The notes: a model not told the origin generated them from the sequence alone. A DNA stretch of 64,000 bases from Sinorhizobium meliloti 4H41 (GCF_000375585.1 NZ_AQWP01000001.1:1130788-1194787); one strand, 5' to 3'; shown: positions 31,601 through 41,232, counted from the first letter of the stretch. Numbers and translations: made by a program.

Positions 31601-32335
31601 ATGGCAATCTACACCGGTCAGCCAACCGTCCCGATCATGTACCTACGGCCGACCCGGGCGAGTTTCGACAATCCCGGGTCGGCGCTCGATGGTGGCGTCA
31701 ACGGCGTCGGCGAATCCATCAGCATCGAGACCAGCGGCGGCGGCATCGTAACTGCGACTTATGAGGAATGCGTCTTGCTGGGAGACGACACCGAGCGGCA
31801 CGAGGTCATCAACTGGCTCGGTGCTCGCGGGAACGGTGGTTATCGGTTCTTCAACGTCCCGATCATCAACGACGGCATCGGCCCGTTTCCCATCATTGAT
31901 GGTAAGCGCCGATCTATCCTCAAGGGCATTCCCCATTCCGACGGGTCGTTCTTCTCCGACGGGTCGGGCTACAGCCAGGCGACCGTCTACGGCGAAATCA
32001 CCGAGGCGGCGAGCCTTGGAGCCGGCATCCTGAAAATGCGTGTCTACGGCGCAGCGCGGCCGCTCCGCTGGTCGGATTGGTTCTCGATCTATCACCCGAC
32101 AAAGGGCTGGCGCGCTTACCGGTATTGGGAGGTGATCTCCAAGACCAACGAGGCGAACCCGGTATACACGCTGGCCGTCGCTCCTCCTCTGCGCGAGGCG
32201 GTAACGGCCGGCACCCGCGTCGAGCTCGCGCGCCCGATGTGTTGCATGAAATTCCCGCGCGGCTTCACGTTGCCCTGGGACTACTCTGGCTTTTACGAGT
32301 CCCGGCCGACCCTTCGGTTCACGGAGGCGTTCTGA
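31601..32335 (+). CDS. distal tail protein
   Basis: A 244-aa beta-rich protein starting MAIYTGQPTVPIMYLRPTRA. Segments such as NWLGARGNGGYRFFNVPIIN and WFSIYHPTKGWRAYRYWEVI look like the sandwich and loop of Dit-type proteins that begin the baseplate. It is placed between the tape measure and the hub/lysin genes, where Dit is encoded. Its stop overlaps the next start. The family match is by position and fold pattern only. Confidence 0.65.
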   Translation: MAIYTGQPTVPIMYLRPTRASFDNPGSALDGGVNGVGESISIETSGGGIVTATYEECVLLGDDTERHEVINWLGARGNGGYRFFNVPIINDGIGPFPIIDGKRRSILKGIPHSDGSFFSDGSGYSQATVYGEITEAASLGAGILKMRVYGAARPLRWSDWFSIYHPTKGWRAYRYWEVISKTNEANPVYTLAVAPPLREAVTAGTRVELARPMCCMKFPRGFTLPWDYSGFYESRPTLRFTEAF

Positions 32336-32934
32336 TGGAGTTCGTCCCCGCACACATCATCGAGGAGATGCGGGGCAGCCATCAGCTCGGCATCTTCCTC
32401 CGGGTCGATACCGATCCTGCTTTGCACCTCTGGTTCGGTATCAACGACATCCCGGCCAATTTCGACAGCATCGACCCGACTGGGACCGTCTATCTCGGCG
32501 GCGGCCGTCTTATCGGCGTGCCCACGCTCGAGGTGCTGGTAAATGGCACGGCGGACAGCGTCGAGTTCACGCTCTCGGGTCTTGACCCGGCGACGTCGGC
32601 GAAGATGCTCGACAGCTTGCCGCCAGTGCGCGGCGCGGCAGTCCAGATGGGCCTGACGACGCTCGATCGGTATTTCCAGCCGATGAGCAGCATCATCCCG
32701 ATCTGGACCGGGACCGCGTCACATACCGGAGAGGTGAGCCCGCCAGTTGAGGAGGGCGATAGCCCGAGCATCACGCTTTCGCTTGCGGTCGTGACGGGCG
32801 AGGCGACCCGGTCGCGCGGCGCCCGCTCGGTCTGGTCTTCTCCGCATCAGAAGGCGATCTCGCCGACCGACAAGTTCTGTGACGGCGTCAGCCGGCTTGC
32901 CAGGGGCGTTCAGCCAGTCTGGCCGAATTTCTAA
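32335..32934 (+). CDS. tail tip/hub-associated protein
   Basis: A 199-aa protein: GIFLRVDTDPALHLWFGIND, GTVYLGGGRLIGVPTLEVLV, then SVEFTLSGLDPATSAKMLDS and SLAVVTGEATRSRGARSVWS. The order of small strands and the position before the NlpC/P60-like gene match the DUF2163/gpL-like proteins of related phages. Start is coupled by TGATG. Exact family uncertain. Confidence 0.65.
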   Translation: MEFVPAHIIEEMRGSHQLGIFLRVDTDPALHLWFGINDIPANFDSIDPTGTVYLGGGRLIGVPTLEVLVNGTADSVEFTLSGLDPATSAKMLDSLPPVRGAAVQMGLTTLDRYFQPMSSIIPIWTGTASHTGEVSPPVEEGDSPSITLSLAVVTGEATRSRGARSVWSSPHQKAISPTDKFCDGVSRLARGVQPVWPNF

Positions 32935-32942
32935 GGACTGCC

Positions 32943-33362
32943 ATGACCTTGCAGGAATTTCTTGCCCTGCCACACCAATTCAGGTGGGGCGGGGTTTCTG
33001 GCGATGACTGCACGACCTTCTGCGGGACCTGGCTGCGCGAGAGCGTCGGCGTTGATCCTGCGGAAGCGTACCGCGGCACATACAGCACGGCCGAAGGTGC
33101 TCACGACATTTTGGCGAGGGCCGGCGGCCTGGTCGCCTTCGCTGCGGCCGCACTGGAGCCGATGGGCTTTGTACGTACCGACGAGCCGAGCGACGGTGAC
33201 GTCGGCGTTGTGCTCGCGCCTGCTGGCATGGCCGGCGTCAAGGAAGTATGCGCCGTCCGCTTCGGTCCGCTCTGGGCCTTGCTGGCACCGTCCGGCGTCA
33301 TCGCCAAGAAACTTGATCACGTTGCAGCCTGGCGCGCGCCGGATGGAGATCTGAACGTATGA
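32943..33362 (+). CDS. NlpC/P60-like tail peptidase (DUF6950 type)
   Basis: A 139-aa protein. FRWGGVSGDDCTTFCGTWLR near the N-terminus provides a candidate catalytic Cys (DDC), and a GDVGVVLAPAG strand and VCAVRFGPLWALLAPSGV follow, then HVAAWRA with a possible catalytic His. This resembles small tail-associated NlpC/P60 cysteine peptidases that open peptidoglycan at infection. Overlaps the next gene by 4 bases. Confidence 0.75.
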   Translation: MTLQEFLALPHQFRWGGVSGDDCTTFCGTWLRESVGVDPAEAYRGTYSTAEGAHDILARAGGLVAFAAAALEPMGFVRTDEPSDGDVGVVLAPAGMAGVKEVCAVRFGPLWALLAPSGVIAKKLDHVAAWRAPDGDLNV

Positions 33363-35560
33363 GTTTCCATCATCGCATGATGCTGCAGCGCTACGGGCTC
33401 GGCTGCACGACGTCGCTTTACAGCGAAGTTCTGTTTGATCCGATCTTCACGCCGATCTTCACTGCCGTCCTTGGTTCCGGCGGTTTCGCCATCGGCGCCA
33501 CTACGATCACTTACGCGTCGATCGCTTCCGCGATTGCGACCACCGCCATCTCTATCGGTCTGCAGGCGCTCCTCGCGCAAGCACCGAAGCCACCGAAACC
33601 GGAAGATGGCAGGGCGCCGCTCAACCAGGCGATACCGTTCCGCATCTATGCCGTGGGCCGCACTCGCGTCGCCGGCGCGCGGATGATGTGGGAGGCGAAG
33701 GGCTCGAACCTCTATTCGGTGCAGGCTATCGCAGGCCACCGGATCAAGTCGTTCAACCGCTTCTACCTGAACGATGACGAGGTGACGGTGGTCGACAACG
33801 TCGTGACGCCGCTGACGACGGGCGGCAGGTACGGCGCCGGCTCCGCGAACGTCAGGCTGTACACCCGCCTCGGCGCGAACCCGGAAACGCCCTATGCCGA
33901 GCTCGTCTCCGCACTGGGCGCGGACGGCATCTGGACCAATGATCACCGCGGAGACGGGCAGGCGTCGCTCGCCATGCGGGCGCACAATGCAGACGCGCAG
34001 GATCAGCAGACGGCGTTTCCTTACGGGGCTCCGTCGCCATCGGTAGAGATCGATGGCGCCTACTGCTGGGACTTCCGCGATCCGGCGCAGGACCCGACCG
34101 ACTCGAGCACTTGGACGTGGACGCGCAACTCGGCCGTCATCTTGGCTTGGCATCTCTGCTTCAATGAGTTCGGGTTCGGCCTCGATTACCGCAAGGCGCT
34201 GCTGCCCGTCATCGACCTCTGGAAAGAGGAAGCGGACATCTGCGACGAGGATGTCCCTCTCGCCGGCGGCGGAACCGAGAAGCGGTATCAGTGCAATGGC
34301 TGGGACACGACCGAGAACGGCCCCAAGTCCGGACTGAACGCGATCCTTGCCACGTGCGACGGTCACCTCGTCGCGCGCGGCGACGGCGCCCGCATCTTGA
34401 CCGTTGGCAAATTCCGCGAAAGCAGGACGGCCACGCTCACCGACGCCGACATTGTCGGCCACAACGTCCAGTACGGTGTTCTCTTCGAGGACGAGTGCAA
34501 CCGCCTGGTCCCGAAGTTTACCTATCCGGCGACCAACTACACGAGCTGCGATACCGATTTCTTCGAGGATACTGACGCTCAGATCGCCGCCGGGCGTGTC
34601 CTGACCATGGAGGGAAGCTACGAGTGGTGCCACCAGTGGCGGCAAGCCCGGCGTCTCGGCAAGCGCGATTGGCTGCGCCAGCGCCAGGAGGTCAAGGGCA
34701 GCCTCGACGTCCGGCTCTCCGGCATCAATGCCGTCTACGCGCGGTGGATCAGGCTGGAGACGCCCAAGCGGCTGCCGAAGCTGGACGGGAAACTGATCGA
34801 AAACCGCCGCTCCATCGTCGCCCTCACAAAGGGCGGCTTCACGATGGACTTCATCGAGCATCCCGAGGGGATCGACGATTGGAACCCGGCGACGGAGGAG
34901 GGGCAGCAGCCGCCGGTACCGCCCGCGGCGAACGCTTCCAACATCCCAACGCCAGTCATCAACCTCATCCAGGCGAAGGCGAACGGCGGGAGTGTTTATA
35001 TCCGCGTCGTCATCATCGACCCCGAGGACGGCAGCTTCACGCCGGTCGTCCGCTACAGGGTGGCCGATGCGGACGGTCTCGGGACACCGGGCGCCTGGGT
35101 GGAGCAACAGAACCCAAGCGCCGAGCCTTCCGGCGGGTACATTGACCTTTCCACCGGGAACGTCCCGGCAGACAAGGTTCTTGATATTCAAGTGGCCTTC
35201 ATCGCGTCAAACCGTCGGTATTCCAACTGGTCAGTCACTGAGACTGTCACCTCGACAGCCGATCCGACGCCTCCCGGCGCGGTCACTTCGCCAAGTGCAA
35301 CAGGCGGCCTTGGCCAGGCAAACTACAGCTGGACCGCACCGAACAGCAGCAATTACGCCGGCGCCAAGGTCTATTGGAACTCAGTCGATGACTTCGGCAC
35401 GGCAAGTTATTTCGGCCCTCCCGAATACGGCGCTCCCAGCAGCTCAGACTCGACTGTCCGCTCGTTCGCCGCAGGCACCTATTACGGCTGGATCGTCTCT
35501 ATCAACCGCTCCGGCATCGAGGGTTCGCCGGTAGCTACAGGTTCCTTCATCGTCTCCTGA
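33359..35560 (+). CDS. tail tip (host-specificity, J-like) protein
   Basis: A 733-aa protein. The N-terminal part has two hydrophobic stretches (IFTAVLGSGGFAIGATTITY, ASAIATTAISIGLQALLAQA), then the J-like body with VGRTRVAGARMMWEAKG, LYSVQAIAGHRIKSFNRFYL and SAVILAWHLCFNEFGFGLDY. The C-terminal 200 residues have fibronectin-III-like repeats (PTPVINLIQAKANGGSVYIR; TPPGAVTSPSATGGLGQANY). Expected role: central tail tip with host contact. It is the last gene with ATGA coupling before the tailspike. Confidence 0.85.
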   Translation: MSFHHRMMLQRYGLGCTTSLYSEVLFDPIFTPIFTAVLGSGGFAIGATTITYASIASAIATTAISIGLQALLAQAPKPPKPEDGRAPLNQAIPFRIYAVGRTRVAGARMMWEAKGSNLYSVQAIAGHRIKSFNRFYLNDDEVTVVDNVVTPLTTGGRYGAGSANVRLYTRLGANPETPYAELVSALGADGIWTNDHRGDGQASLAMRAHNADAQDQQTAFPYGAPSPSVEIDGAYCWDFRDPAQDPTDSSTWTWTRNSAVILAWHLCFNEFGFGLDYRKALLPVIDLWKEEADICDEDVPLAGGGTEKRYQCNGWDTTENGPKSGLNAILATCDGHLVARGDGARILTVGKFRESRTATLTDADIVGHNVQYGVLFEDECNRLVPKFTYPATNYTSCDTDFFEDTDAQIAAGRVLTMEGSYEWCHQWRQARRLGKRDWLRQRQEVKGSLDVRLSGINAVYARWIRLETPKRLPKLDGKLIENRRSIVALTKGGFTMDFIEHPEGIDDWNPATEEGQQPPVPPAANASNIPTPVINLIQAKANGGSVYIRVVIIDPEDGSFTPVVRYRVADADGLGTPGAWVEQQNPSAEPSGGYIDLSTGNVPADKVLDIQVAFIASNRRYSNWSVTETVTSTADPTPPGAVTSPSATGGLGQANYSWTAPNSSNYAGAKVYWNSVDDFGTASYFGPPEYGAPSSSDSTVRSFAAGTYYGWIVSINRSGIEGSPVATGSFIVS

Positions 35561-35616
35561 CGCACCTCAAAATCTTCATCTTCTTCGCCCTGGCGCCGCG
35601 CCGGGGGCGCTTTCAC

Positions 35617-37731
35617 ATGGGAAAAATCATGGTCGAACTCGCCGCAAATATCTGGGCTGACGGTCCTTCCTCTGATCCGTACGAGCCGGACAAGGCTCAA
35701 ATTCGGGAGTGGGGAACGTGGGTCGAAGGGATCATTACGGCCTTCACCTCAAACGGCGGCCTGATCTACTCCAGCAAGGCGGCGATGGATGCCGACCTGG
35801 CTCATTCTGCCAACAGCATGGCTTGGGTTGTGGGCGATCCTGTCGTTGCGAACAACGGTGTCTACATGAAGATCGGGGCATCTGGCTCCGGATCGTGGGT
35901 ACGTGTCGCCGATCTACCCTATCCCTTCATACCGGCGTCTGATGTGGGTGCTGGAGCGCCTAACGCCATTCAGGCAACGACGTCCATTCCGGTATCGGAG
36001 TCGGCGCTGATCTGGGTTGATCTGTTCGAGGCAAACGACGGCTCGCCGGTGACGATCTCCTTCAATGGCGGCGCGGCGCTGACGATCAAGACGAATGCGA
36101 ATAATGACCCAGTTGCCGGTGGTCTGTCTGGCGTCCTGCTTGGGCGCATCAGTGGCACGACGTTCCGGCTGGTCAGCGATCAGGCGAGCGCGGCCATTGT
36201 CGCCCAGGTCGAATCCTGGGCGCTGATCGCGCAGGCGGCGGCAAACAACAATCTCGCCTTCCCGACGCGAGCAGCCGCAGCGGCTGCAAACATCGCCGCT
36301 TCCATCCACATGATAACTTTGCACGGTGATCTGTCCGAAGGAGACGGTGAAGGCGGCCCTTTCCGAGACACAAACAACGGCAGCCCTGACACGTTCGTTT
36401 CCGCAGATGGTCGGACATGGTATCGCGTTGCCGATATCGGCTTCGGACGCATCAACATCGGAGCCCAGCCGGGTCCAAAGAGCATCGAGTATTTCAACAG
36501 TTCTCTATCGCGGTGCAGCACAGGCAACCACACGGTCGATTTCAACGCTCTGCAAGCCGGGTTGAATTCCGAATACGCCGTCGACATCGGCGGTCAGAAG
36601 CTTGAAATCGAAGACACGATTGTAATCACAAAGCAGGAAAGTATGCTGATGAGCAGTATAACTCATCAGCGCAATGGCTCGGGCGATGTGCGAAGGGCCG
36701 GGAATATTCGTGTCGAGGATAATGCACTTCCGGTGCTGTTCGACGTTCGGACCTATAACGCGCGTTTCGACGGTATCCGCATCAACTGCCTTTCCACTAA
36801 TACTACGACCCGGCATTTCAATTTCTCGCGGCCGACGAACGTTAACGATGTAGACGCCAGCATCAAGCGCTGCGTGTTCGAATACGGGCTTAGCGTGCTG
36901 CGGACCTACGGGCGCGGGATGCAGGTAAACGATTGCGAAGTAGTCGGCACGTCTGACATGGCTTTCGAGCTAGAATGGAATCCATCGTGGGTTTCCAACG
37001 GTCAGTCGAACGACCAAAACGGGACCGCGCAGCGCGGGTACACTTTCACGCAAATCCGCCAGCACGGCTGCAAGGGCCTCGTTAAGAACACGGGTGCGTT
37101 CCGGAAGCAAATTGCAGACATTCTGATCTCTGACATTCAGGGTGACACGGGCGGGATGCTCTTCGAAGGCGTTCTGAAACGCTCCCTAGTCCAGAACATC
37201 CAGAGCCATATTCATCCGGTCTCGGCGTTCCAACTCGACCTGTGGGGCGGCTCAGAATACAGCAAGATCAACAACTTTAATTTCGGCGGGTTCAACAACG
37301 GAACGACGATCCGCACGCCGACGACTTCAATCTGGATGCGGCCTGAGCAGGGCGCAGACGGGGGAATTATTGGAGTCAGCCTCAATGGCGGAATAATCGG
37401 ACCGACGAAATCGTACGGAATGGTCATCACCGGCGGCGGTGTCGTCGACGTGTCGCTCAACGATGTCCACTTCATTGATACGGCCTACCAGACCCAGACC
37501 GTCGCGATCGTTCTTTCACAGCCGGGCGACGGAAGCCAGGTTATCGAGGATTTTGCTCTGACGCTGGACAACTGCCGGTTCCGCCAGAAACTAACGCCAA
37601 CTAGTGCCAAAACATCGATTGTGGGTGGGACGAGCACCAGCTTGTCGAAGGTCTACATTGCCGGAACTACCCGTCAGGTCGGTATGTCTGTGCCGTGGGT
37701 GTCGGGCAGCATTCAGAACATCGCGGCCTAA
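35617..37731 (+). CDS. tailspike protein (right-handed beta-helix type)
   Basis: A 704-aa protein. The N-terminal 100 residues look like a virion-anchor (ANIWADGPSSDPYEPDKAQI, MDADLAHSANSMAWVVGDPV), then a variable region, then repeated short strands from about residue 300 on (LEIEDTIVITKQES, NARFDGIRINCLS, RCVFEYGLSVLRTYG, LVKNTGAFRKQIAD) typical of a right-handed beta helix. Such spikes bind and often cleave surface polysaccharide. The phage also carries surface-modifying glycosyltransferases just downstream, which could change the receptor after lysogeny. Confidence 0.8.
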   Translation: MGKIMVELAANIWADGPSSDPYEPDKAQIREWGTWVEGIITAFTSNGGLIYSSKAAMDADLAHSANSMAWVVGDPVVANNGVYMKIGASGSGSWVRVADLPYPFIPASDVGAGAPNAIQATTSIPVSESALIWVDLFEANDGSPVTISFNGGAALTIKTNANNDPVAGGLSGVLLGRISGTTFRLVSDQASAAIVAQVESWALIAQAAANNNLAFPTRAAAAAANIAASIHMITLHGDLSEGDGEGGPFRDTNNGSPDTFVSADGRTWYRVADIGFGRINIGAQPGPKSIEYFNSSLSRCSTGNHTVDFNALQAGLNSEYAVDIGGQKLEIEDTIVITKQESMLMSSITHQRNGSGDVRRAGNIRVEDNALPVLFDVRTYNARFDGIRINCLSTNTTTRHFNFSRPTNVNDVDASIKRCVFEYGLSVLRTYGRGMQVNDCEVVGTSDMAFELEWNPSWVSNGQSNDQNGTAQRGYTFTQIRQHGCKGLVKNTGAFRKQIADILISDIQGDTGGMLFEGVLKRSLVQNIQSHIHPVSAFQLDLWGGSEYSKINNFNFGGFNNGTTIRTPTTSIWMRPEQGADGGIIGVSLNGGIIGPTKSYGMVITGGGVVDVSLNDVHFIDTAYQTQTVAIVLSQPGDGSQVIEDFALTLDNCRFRQKLTPTSAKTSIVGGTSTSLSKVYIAGTTRQVGMSVPWVSGSIQNIAA

Positions 37732-37737
37732 AGCTCG

Positions 37738-37917
37738 TCAGAAGTCTAGCGCCGCGCGCCTGGGCTGAAGCTCGTCCTCCAAGGTGCTTACTCGTTCCTT
37801 CAGTAATTCGATCTCCTCGGCAGTCGCGGCGTCGTGGGCAGGCTTGTTCCGGATCATTCCGATGAGCAGGCCGATCGCGACGCCGATTGCCAGAAGAAAG
37901 ACGGAAGAAAGAGTCAT
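37738..37917 (-). CDS. small membrane protein with coiled-coil tail
   Basis: A 59-aa protein: LSSVFLLAIGVAIGLLIGMI is one transmembrane helix, followed by AATAEEIELLKERVSTLEDE, a heptad-like coiled coil. ATG 37917 has an AGGAAA about 10 bases upstream. It is antisense to the late genes, between the tailspike and the glycosyltransferase. Likely a small inner-membrane cargo protein; function unknown. Confidence 0.6.
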   Translation of the reverse strand: MTLSSVFLLAIGVAIGLLIGMIRNKPAHDAATAEEIELLKERVSTLEDELQPRRAALDF

Positions 37918-38093
37918 GGCGCAGTGTTTCCTTGCTTGTTTAGGAAAGGCGAATATGGCCGAAAATTGATCGGTTGTCACATTCCTGTCGGAGTATTGCT
38001 GCACGGACTGCAATCAGATTCGATTGACAACCGAAAGTAGATTAGTAGTTTGCGCCGCAATTGCCCTCCCAAGGCGTTTCCACAGGACATACG

Positions 38094-39590
38094 ATGCATA
38101 GCCTCGAAAACCCGTTCAACATAAACTCGGTTCGGCCTTTGAATGATCCGAAAGAGTGCGAGAAGCTCTACGTCAAAGAAGTCAACTATGTTCCTTACGC
38201 CTTTGGCTTGAAATGGAACTACGCCGACTTCGAAGCGATTGTTTCCCGCATTTACCAGGACGATAACATCGCGGCCTTCAAAAGAGCGCTCTACTTAATA
38301 GACGCGATCGGCGGCAACCAAGCTGCATACGAGTTTACCAAGGCCAAGGGGCGCTTCAAGTCTGTCCAACTAGGAGAGGTCCAGGATCAGGAATTGCTTC
38401 TCCTGCTCCTCAAAGTTTTAGGCGAGGCGAAAGCATGGCCGGAGTTTGGCTTCGTTCTAAATGTCCTCTGCAGTGGTGCAGGCAGAGCCATGCCGCGGGG
38501 CCTTGGTAATCCTGACCTCTATGTTCACGCATCTCTGAACGCGAACATTGCCGCGCACCTTATTAGCGACGGCGCAACCGCTGGAGAAGTTGGAGGATTG
38601 CAGGACACTGTGCTGCTGGATGTCAGCGAGGGCTCGGTGGTCTTCAGGGATTGCTTCAAGAACGAAATCGATCCAGGAGCTCGCGCAAATCCGGTAATTG
38701 TAGCCATGATGCGCGTCCGGAACGAGGCGGCGACGATCAAGTTCGCAATCGAGGCTATCGCTTCGCATGTCGACCAGGTGGTGGTGTTCGACGATCACTC
38801 CAACGACGATACGGTGGCTCGGATCGAGGAGTGCAGATCCGACGGGCTCCCCATCGACTTGATCCGGGCCGATGCGTGGTTGTTCAATGAGTCCCTTATC
38901 CACCAAATCCTTGTCGATCGCGGTCGCGAACTGGGTGGAACGCACTTCATTCAGGTCGATGCGGATGAGGTGCTGTCAGATGAAATCACGCCGGGCGTCC
39001 TAAGGTCGACTATGGCCGCGATGAGCCCCGGAGATATTCTAGCACTTCCGTGGCTGAACCTGACCGCCGACATGGGAGCTTACTACTCAGAAGATCGGAT
39101 CGTTGGCCTTCTGCCTTCACGCGGGCTCAAGAAATTCAAGGATGTAGGCTTCGCCGACGACGGCTTCTCACAGTTCCCTGAGTGGCAGTATGCGCACGTC
39201 AACGTTGCGCCCTTCACCTACACGAGGAGGTTCTTGAGCCTTAGCGACAGCATATCGCTCTACCATCTGGAGCAGATTAACCTCATCAATTTCGTCGCCA
39301 AAAAAGACTGGTACCGTGCAAGAGCATTCGACCAAAACAAGAAGCTTCCGGTCGACCCATATTTGGATATCCGGCTGCAGCTGCTGCAGATGCCGGACTC
39401 GACAAGACCGCTTGAGGCCAAATCCCGGCGCGTAGATGAGGTGAACGACCTGTTCGGCGCCCTAACAGAGTGGCGGATCGAGTCTAACATGACTGCTTGT
39501 GACAAGTATCCAGCCTTGCGACCGCACATGTACATCGATTATGGGCACTTCAGTGCGTCCTCGGCCAACAACATCTCGGAGAAGCGGTAA
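38094..39590 (+). CDS. GT2-family glycosyltransferase (phage cargo)
   Basis: A 498-aa protein. Residues about 200-300 hold a GT-A core: AMMRVRNEAATIKFAIEA, VVFDDHSNDDT (231-240) and FIQVDADEVLS (285-295), the last being a DxD-like site. The N-terminal 190 residues are an unusual helical extension and the C-terminal part is specific. Start ATG 38094 has AGGA 7 bases upstream; a longer TTG start lies at 38061. Expected role: add a sugar to a host surface glycan. The next gene (GT-B sialyltransferase-like) overlaps its stop, so they act together. The DNA is visibly lower in GC than the tail genes. Confidence 0.8.
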   Translation: MHSLENPFNINSVRPLNDPKECEKLYVKEVNYVPYAFGLKWNYADFEAIVSRIYQDDNIAAFKRALYLIDAIGGNQAAYEFTKAKGRFKSVQLGEVQDQELLLLLLKVLGEAKAWPEFGFVLNVLCSGAGRAMPRGLGNPDLYVHASLNANIAAHLISDGATAGEVGGLQDTVLLDVSEGSVVFRDCFKNEIDPGARANPVIVAMMRVRNEAATIKFAIEAIASHVDQVVVFDDHSNDDTVARIEECRSDGLPIDLIRADAWLFNESLIHQILVDRGRELGGTHFIQVDADEVLSDEITPGVLRSTMAAMSPGDILALPWLNLTADMGAYYSEDRIVGLLPSRGLKKFKDVGFADDGFSQFPEWQYAHVNVAPFTYTRRFLSLSDSISLYHLEQINLINFVAKKDWYRARAFDQNKKLPVDPYLDIRLQLLQMPDSTRPLEAKSRRVDEVNDLFGALTEWRIESNMTACDKYPALRPHMYIDYGHFSASSANNISEKR

Positions 39591-40834
39591 TGTTCGGAAG
39601 GCAGAAGTATCTCGCTCTCTGCGACAAGGCATCGCAGATCGTTCAAATTGCATGCATGGCAGAAATGTTCTCCGTGGGTAAGGGCTCAATCCAGCTGGGG
39701 CACGCCGGTCGAGACCTTATCGTCGTTGTAGTCGACACGCTTGGCAATAACGCCGCCGCAGCCGGGCACTTACGATCAGCTCTGGATGAACATGGCTTCC
39801 GGGAGGCCTCCATCGTCCATTATGATCGAGGCGACAGCATTTATAAGGGCGATTTTTCGAAAACGGTCGGGATCGAACGCGTCATTGCCGATATTCGAAG
39901 AAGGCACCCGAAACGGATTGCTGGCATCTTCTGCGCCCTGCTTTCGCAGCGTTTTGTCAAACTTCATCTGGATGCCTTTCCGGCAGCCCCGGTGTACATG
40001 CTTGAAGATGGACTTGCGAGCTACTTGGAGATGCCGATCAAGGCATGCGCCAAGCTCTTCCACAATTACGCCCACAAGGGCGATGTTCTGGCTCATCTGA
40101 AGCGCGTCAGGATGGCGAACCTGCCCCTCACAGAAGCCGGAGCGCCTCGGTCGCACCTGAGAAAACGCTACGTCCGGTTCGATTTAGACCAGCGAGAGCT
40201 CGTCGAGATGAAGGCCGCAGAGAAATGCTACATCGGTCTGAACGACGAGCGCCGCGCAAAGATGCATGCTGCGTTCATCGATCATTGGAAGAAGCGTGCC
40301 GGATATCTGCAGGGCGACTGGCGCCCGCAGGCAATCGTACTCGGACAAAATTTCTCCGACTTCTGCAAGGGGTTCTATTTCAGGGATGAGATAGAAATGT
40401 ACGCCGAGACTTGCCGCCGCCTTTCAAAGGTTTGCGACCGCGTCATGTTCATCCCGCACCCGAAATCTCCCGCGCGCCTTGCGGACTTTATCAGAGAGCG
40501 CGTTGACGGTGACCTTGTCGTTCATCGTGACACTTCGGTACCGGCAGAAGCCTTCTTCCTCCTCGAGGAGTCACCGCGCTACGCGGTTGGCTACTACTCG
40601 ACCGCGATGTGGAATATTCAGGAGATCCTGGGCGGCGAAACATACACAGCACTCGGGTGGTCAACCCGTCAGCTGTATGCCGGCTTGCAGCACGATATAC
40701 AGCGTCAGGCTTACCGCGCCGCGAGACAGAAGTTTTTCCCGTTGGAGAAACTTGAATTTGACCGCAAGGCCGATCGGCATTTTGCGGTCGTTGATGATGT
40801 TGCGAGCGAGGAGCTCTTGGCGGTAGCCTCGTAA
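39590..40834 (+). CDS. sialyltransferase-type GT-B glycosyltransferase (phage cargo)
   Basis: A 414-aa protein. It has the three motifs of bacterial GT52/GT38/GT80-type sialyltransferases: D/E-D/E-G as LEDG (138-141), the HP motif HPKSP (290-294) and an S/T motif YYST (335-338). These bind CMP-activated nonulosonic acids or Kdo. The start (TAATG) overlaps the GT2 stop, so the pair is one unit. Rhizobial K-antigens contain Kdo and pseudaminic-like acids, so the donor may be CMP-Kdo or CMP-nonulosonate. The family call is from motifs, not a search; donor and acceptor are inference. Confidence 0.7.
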   Translation: MFGRQKYLALCDKASQIVQIACMAEMFSVGKGSIQLGHAGRDLIVVVVDTLGNNAAAAGHLRSALDEHGFREASIVHYDRGDSIYKGDFSKTVGIERVIADIRRRHPKRIAGIFCALLSQRFVKLHLDAFPAAPVYMLEDGLASYLEMPIKACAKLFHNYAHKGDVLAHLKRVRMANLPLTEAGAPRSHLRKRYVRFDLDQRELVEMKAAEKCYIGLNDERRAKMHAAFIDHWKKRAGYLQGDWRPQAIVLGQNFSDFCKGFYFRDEIEMYAETCRRLSKVCDRVMFIPHPKSPARLADFIRERVDGDLVVHRDTSVPAEAFFLLEESPRYAVGYYSTAMWNIQEILGGETYTALGWSTRQLYAGLQHDIQRQAYRAARQKFFPLEKLEFDRKADRHFAVVDDVASEELLAVAS

Positions 40835-40836
40835 GG

Positions 40837-41232
40837 CTACTGCGTCTTTACGTCGTCCTCGGCCGTCATTTCGGCGAACAGCTGTTGAAGGTGGCCCTGG
40901 ATGGCGGCAATTCGAGCTGGCGACCTCGTCGGTATCGGCGTGACAAAAGTCAGATTCAGTTGATCTGAGACGAAGTTGAACGAAATAGCCTCGTTGCCCT
41001 GCTCATCCAGCTTGTGCATGCTGACATTAAACTTGTCGATCAGTATGGCGCTTTCGATCCCCGTTGAGCGGGATTGCTCTTGGAAAACGGACAGCAGCCA
41101 GGAAATGAACTGTCGACTGTCTCCATAAGGTATCTCGACGGTTGCCGATTGACCCTCATTGTCGATGCCTTGAATGATTAAGGTTTCGTTTTCTGGATCA
41201 TCTGCGGCAGATAGCGGCGGGTTCAGTTTCAT
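40837..41232 (-). CDS. small accessory protein, unknown
   Basis: A 131-aa protein starting MKLNPPLSAADDPENETLII, a small beta-rich fold (IQGIDNEGQSATVEIPYGDS, then AILIDKFNVSMHKLDEQG, NFVSDQLNLTFVTPIP). ATG 41232 has GGAG 9 bases upstream. It is convergent with the sialyltransferase-type gene, its stop lying 2 bases beyond that gene's stop. Function unknown; perhaps an immunity or regulatory protein linked to surface modification. Confidence 0.65.
   Translation of the reverse strand: MKLNPPLSAADDPENETLIIQGIDNEGQSATVEIPYGDSRQFISWLLSVFQEQSRSTGIESAILIDKFNVSMHKLDEQGNEAISFNFVSDQLNLTFVTPIPTRSPARIAAIQGHLQQLFAEMTAEDDVKTQ

Noticed and set aside
33317-35191. A 624-codon minus-strand frame opposite the tail tip gene
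   Set aside because: High GC gives long open antisense frames; composition is Arg/Val/Leu-rich without domains, and the plus strand has a recognisable J-like protein.
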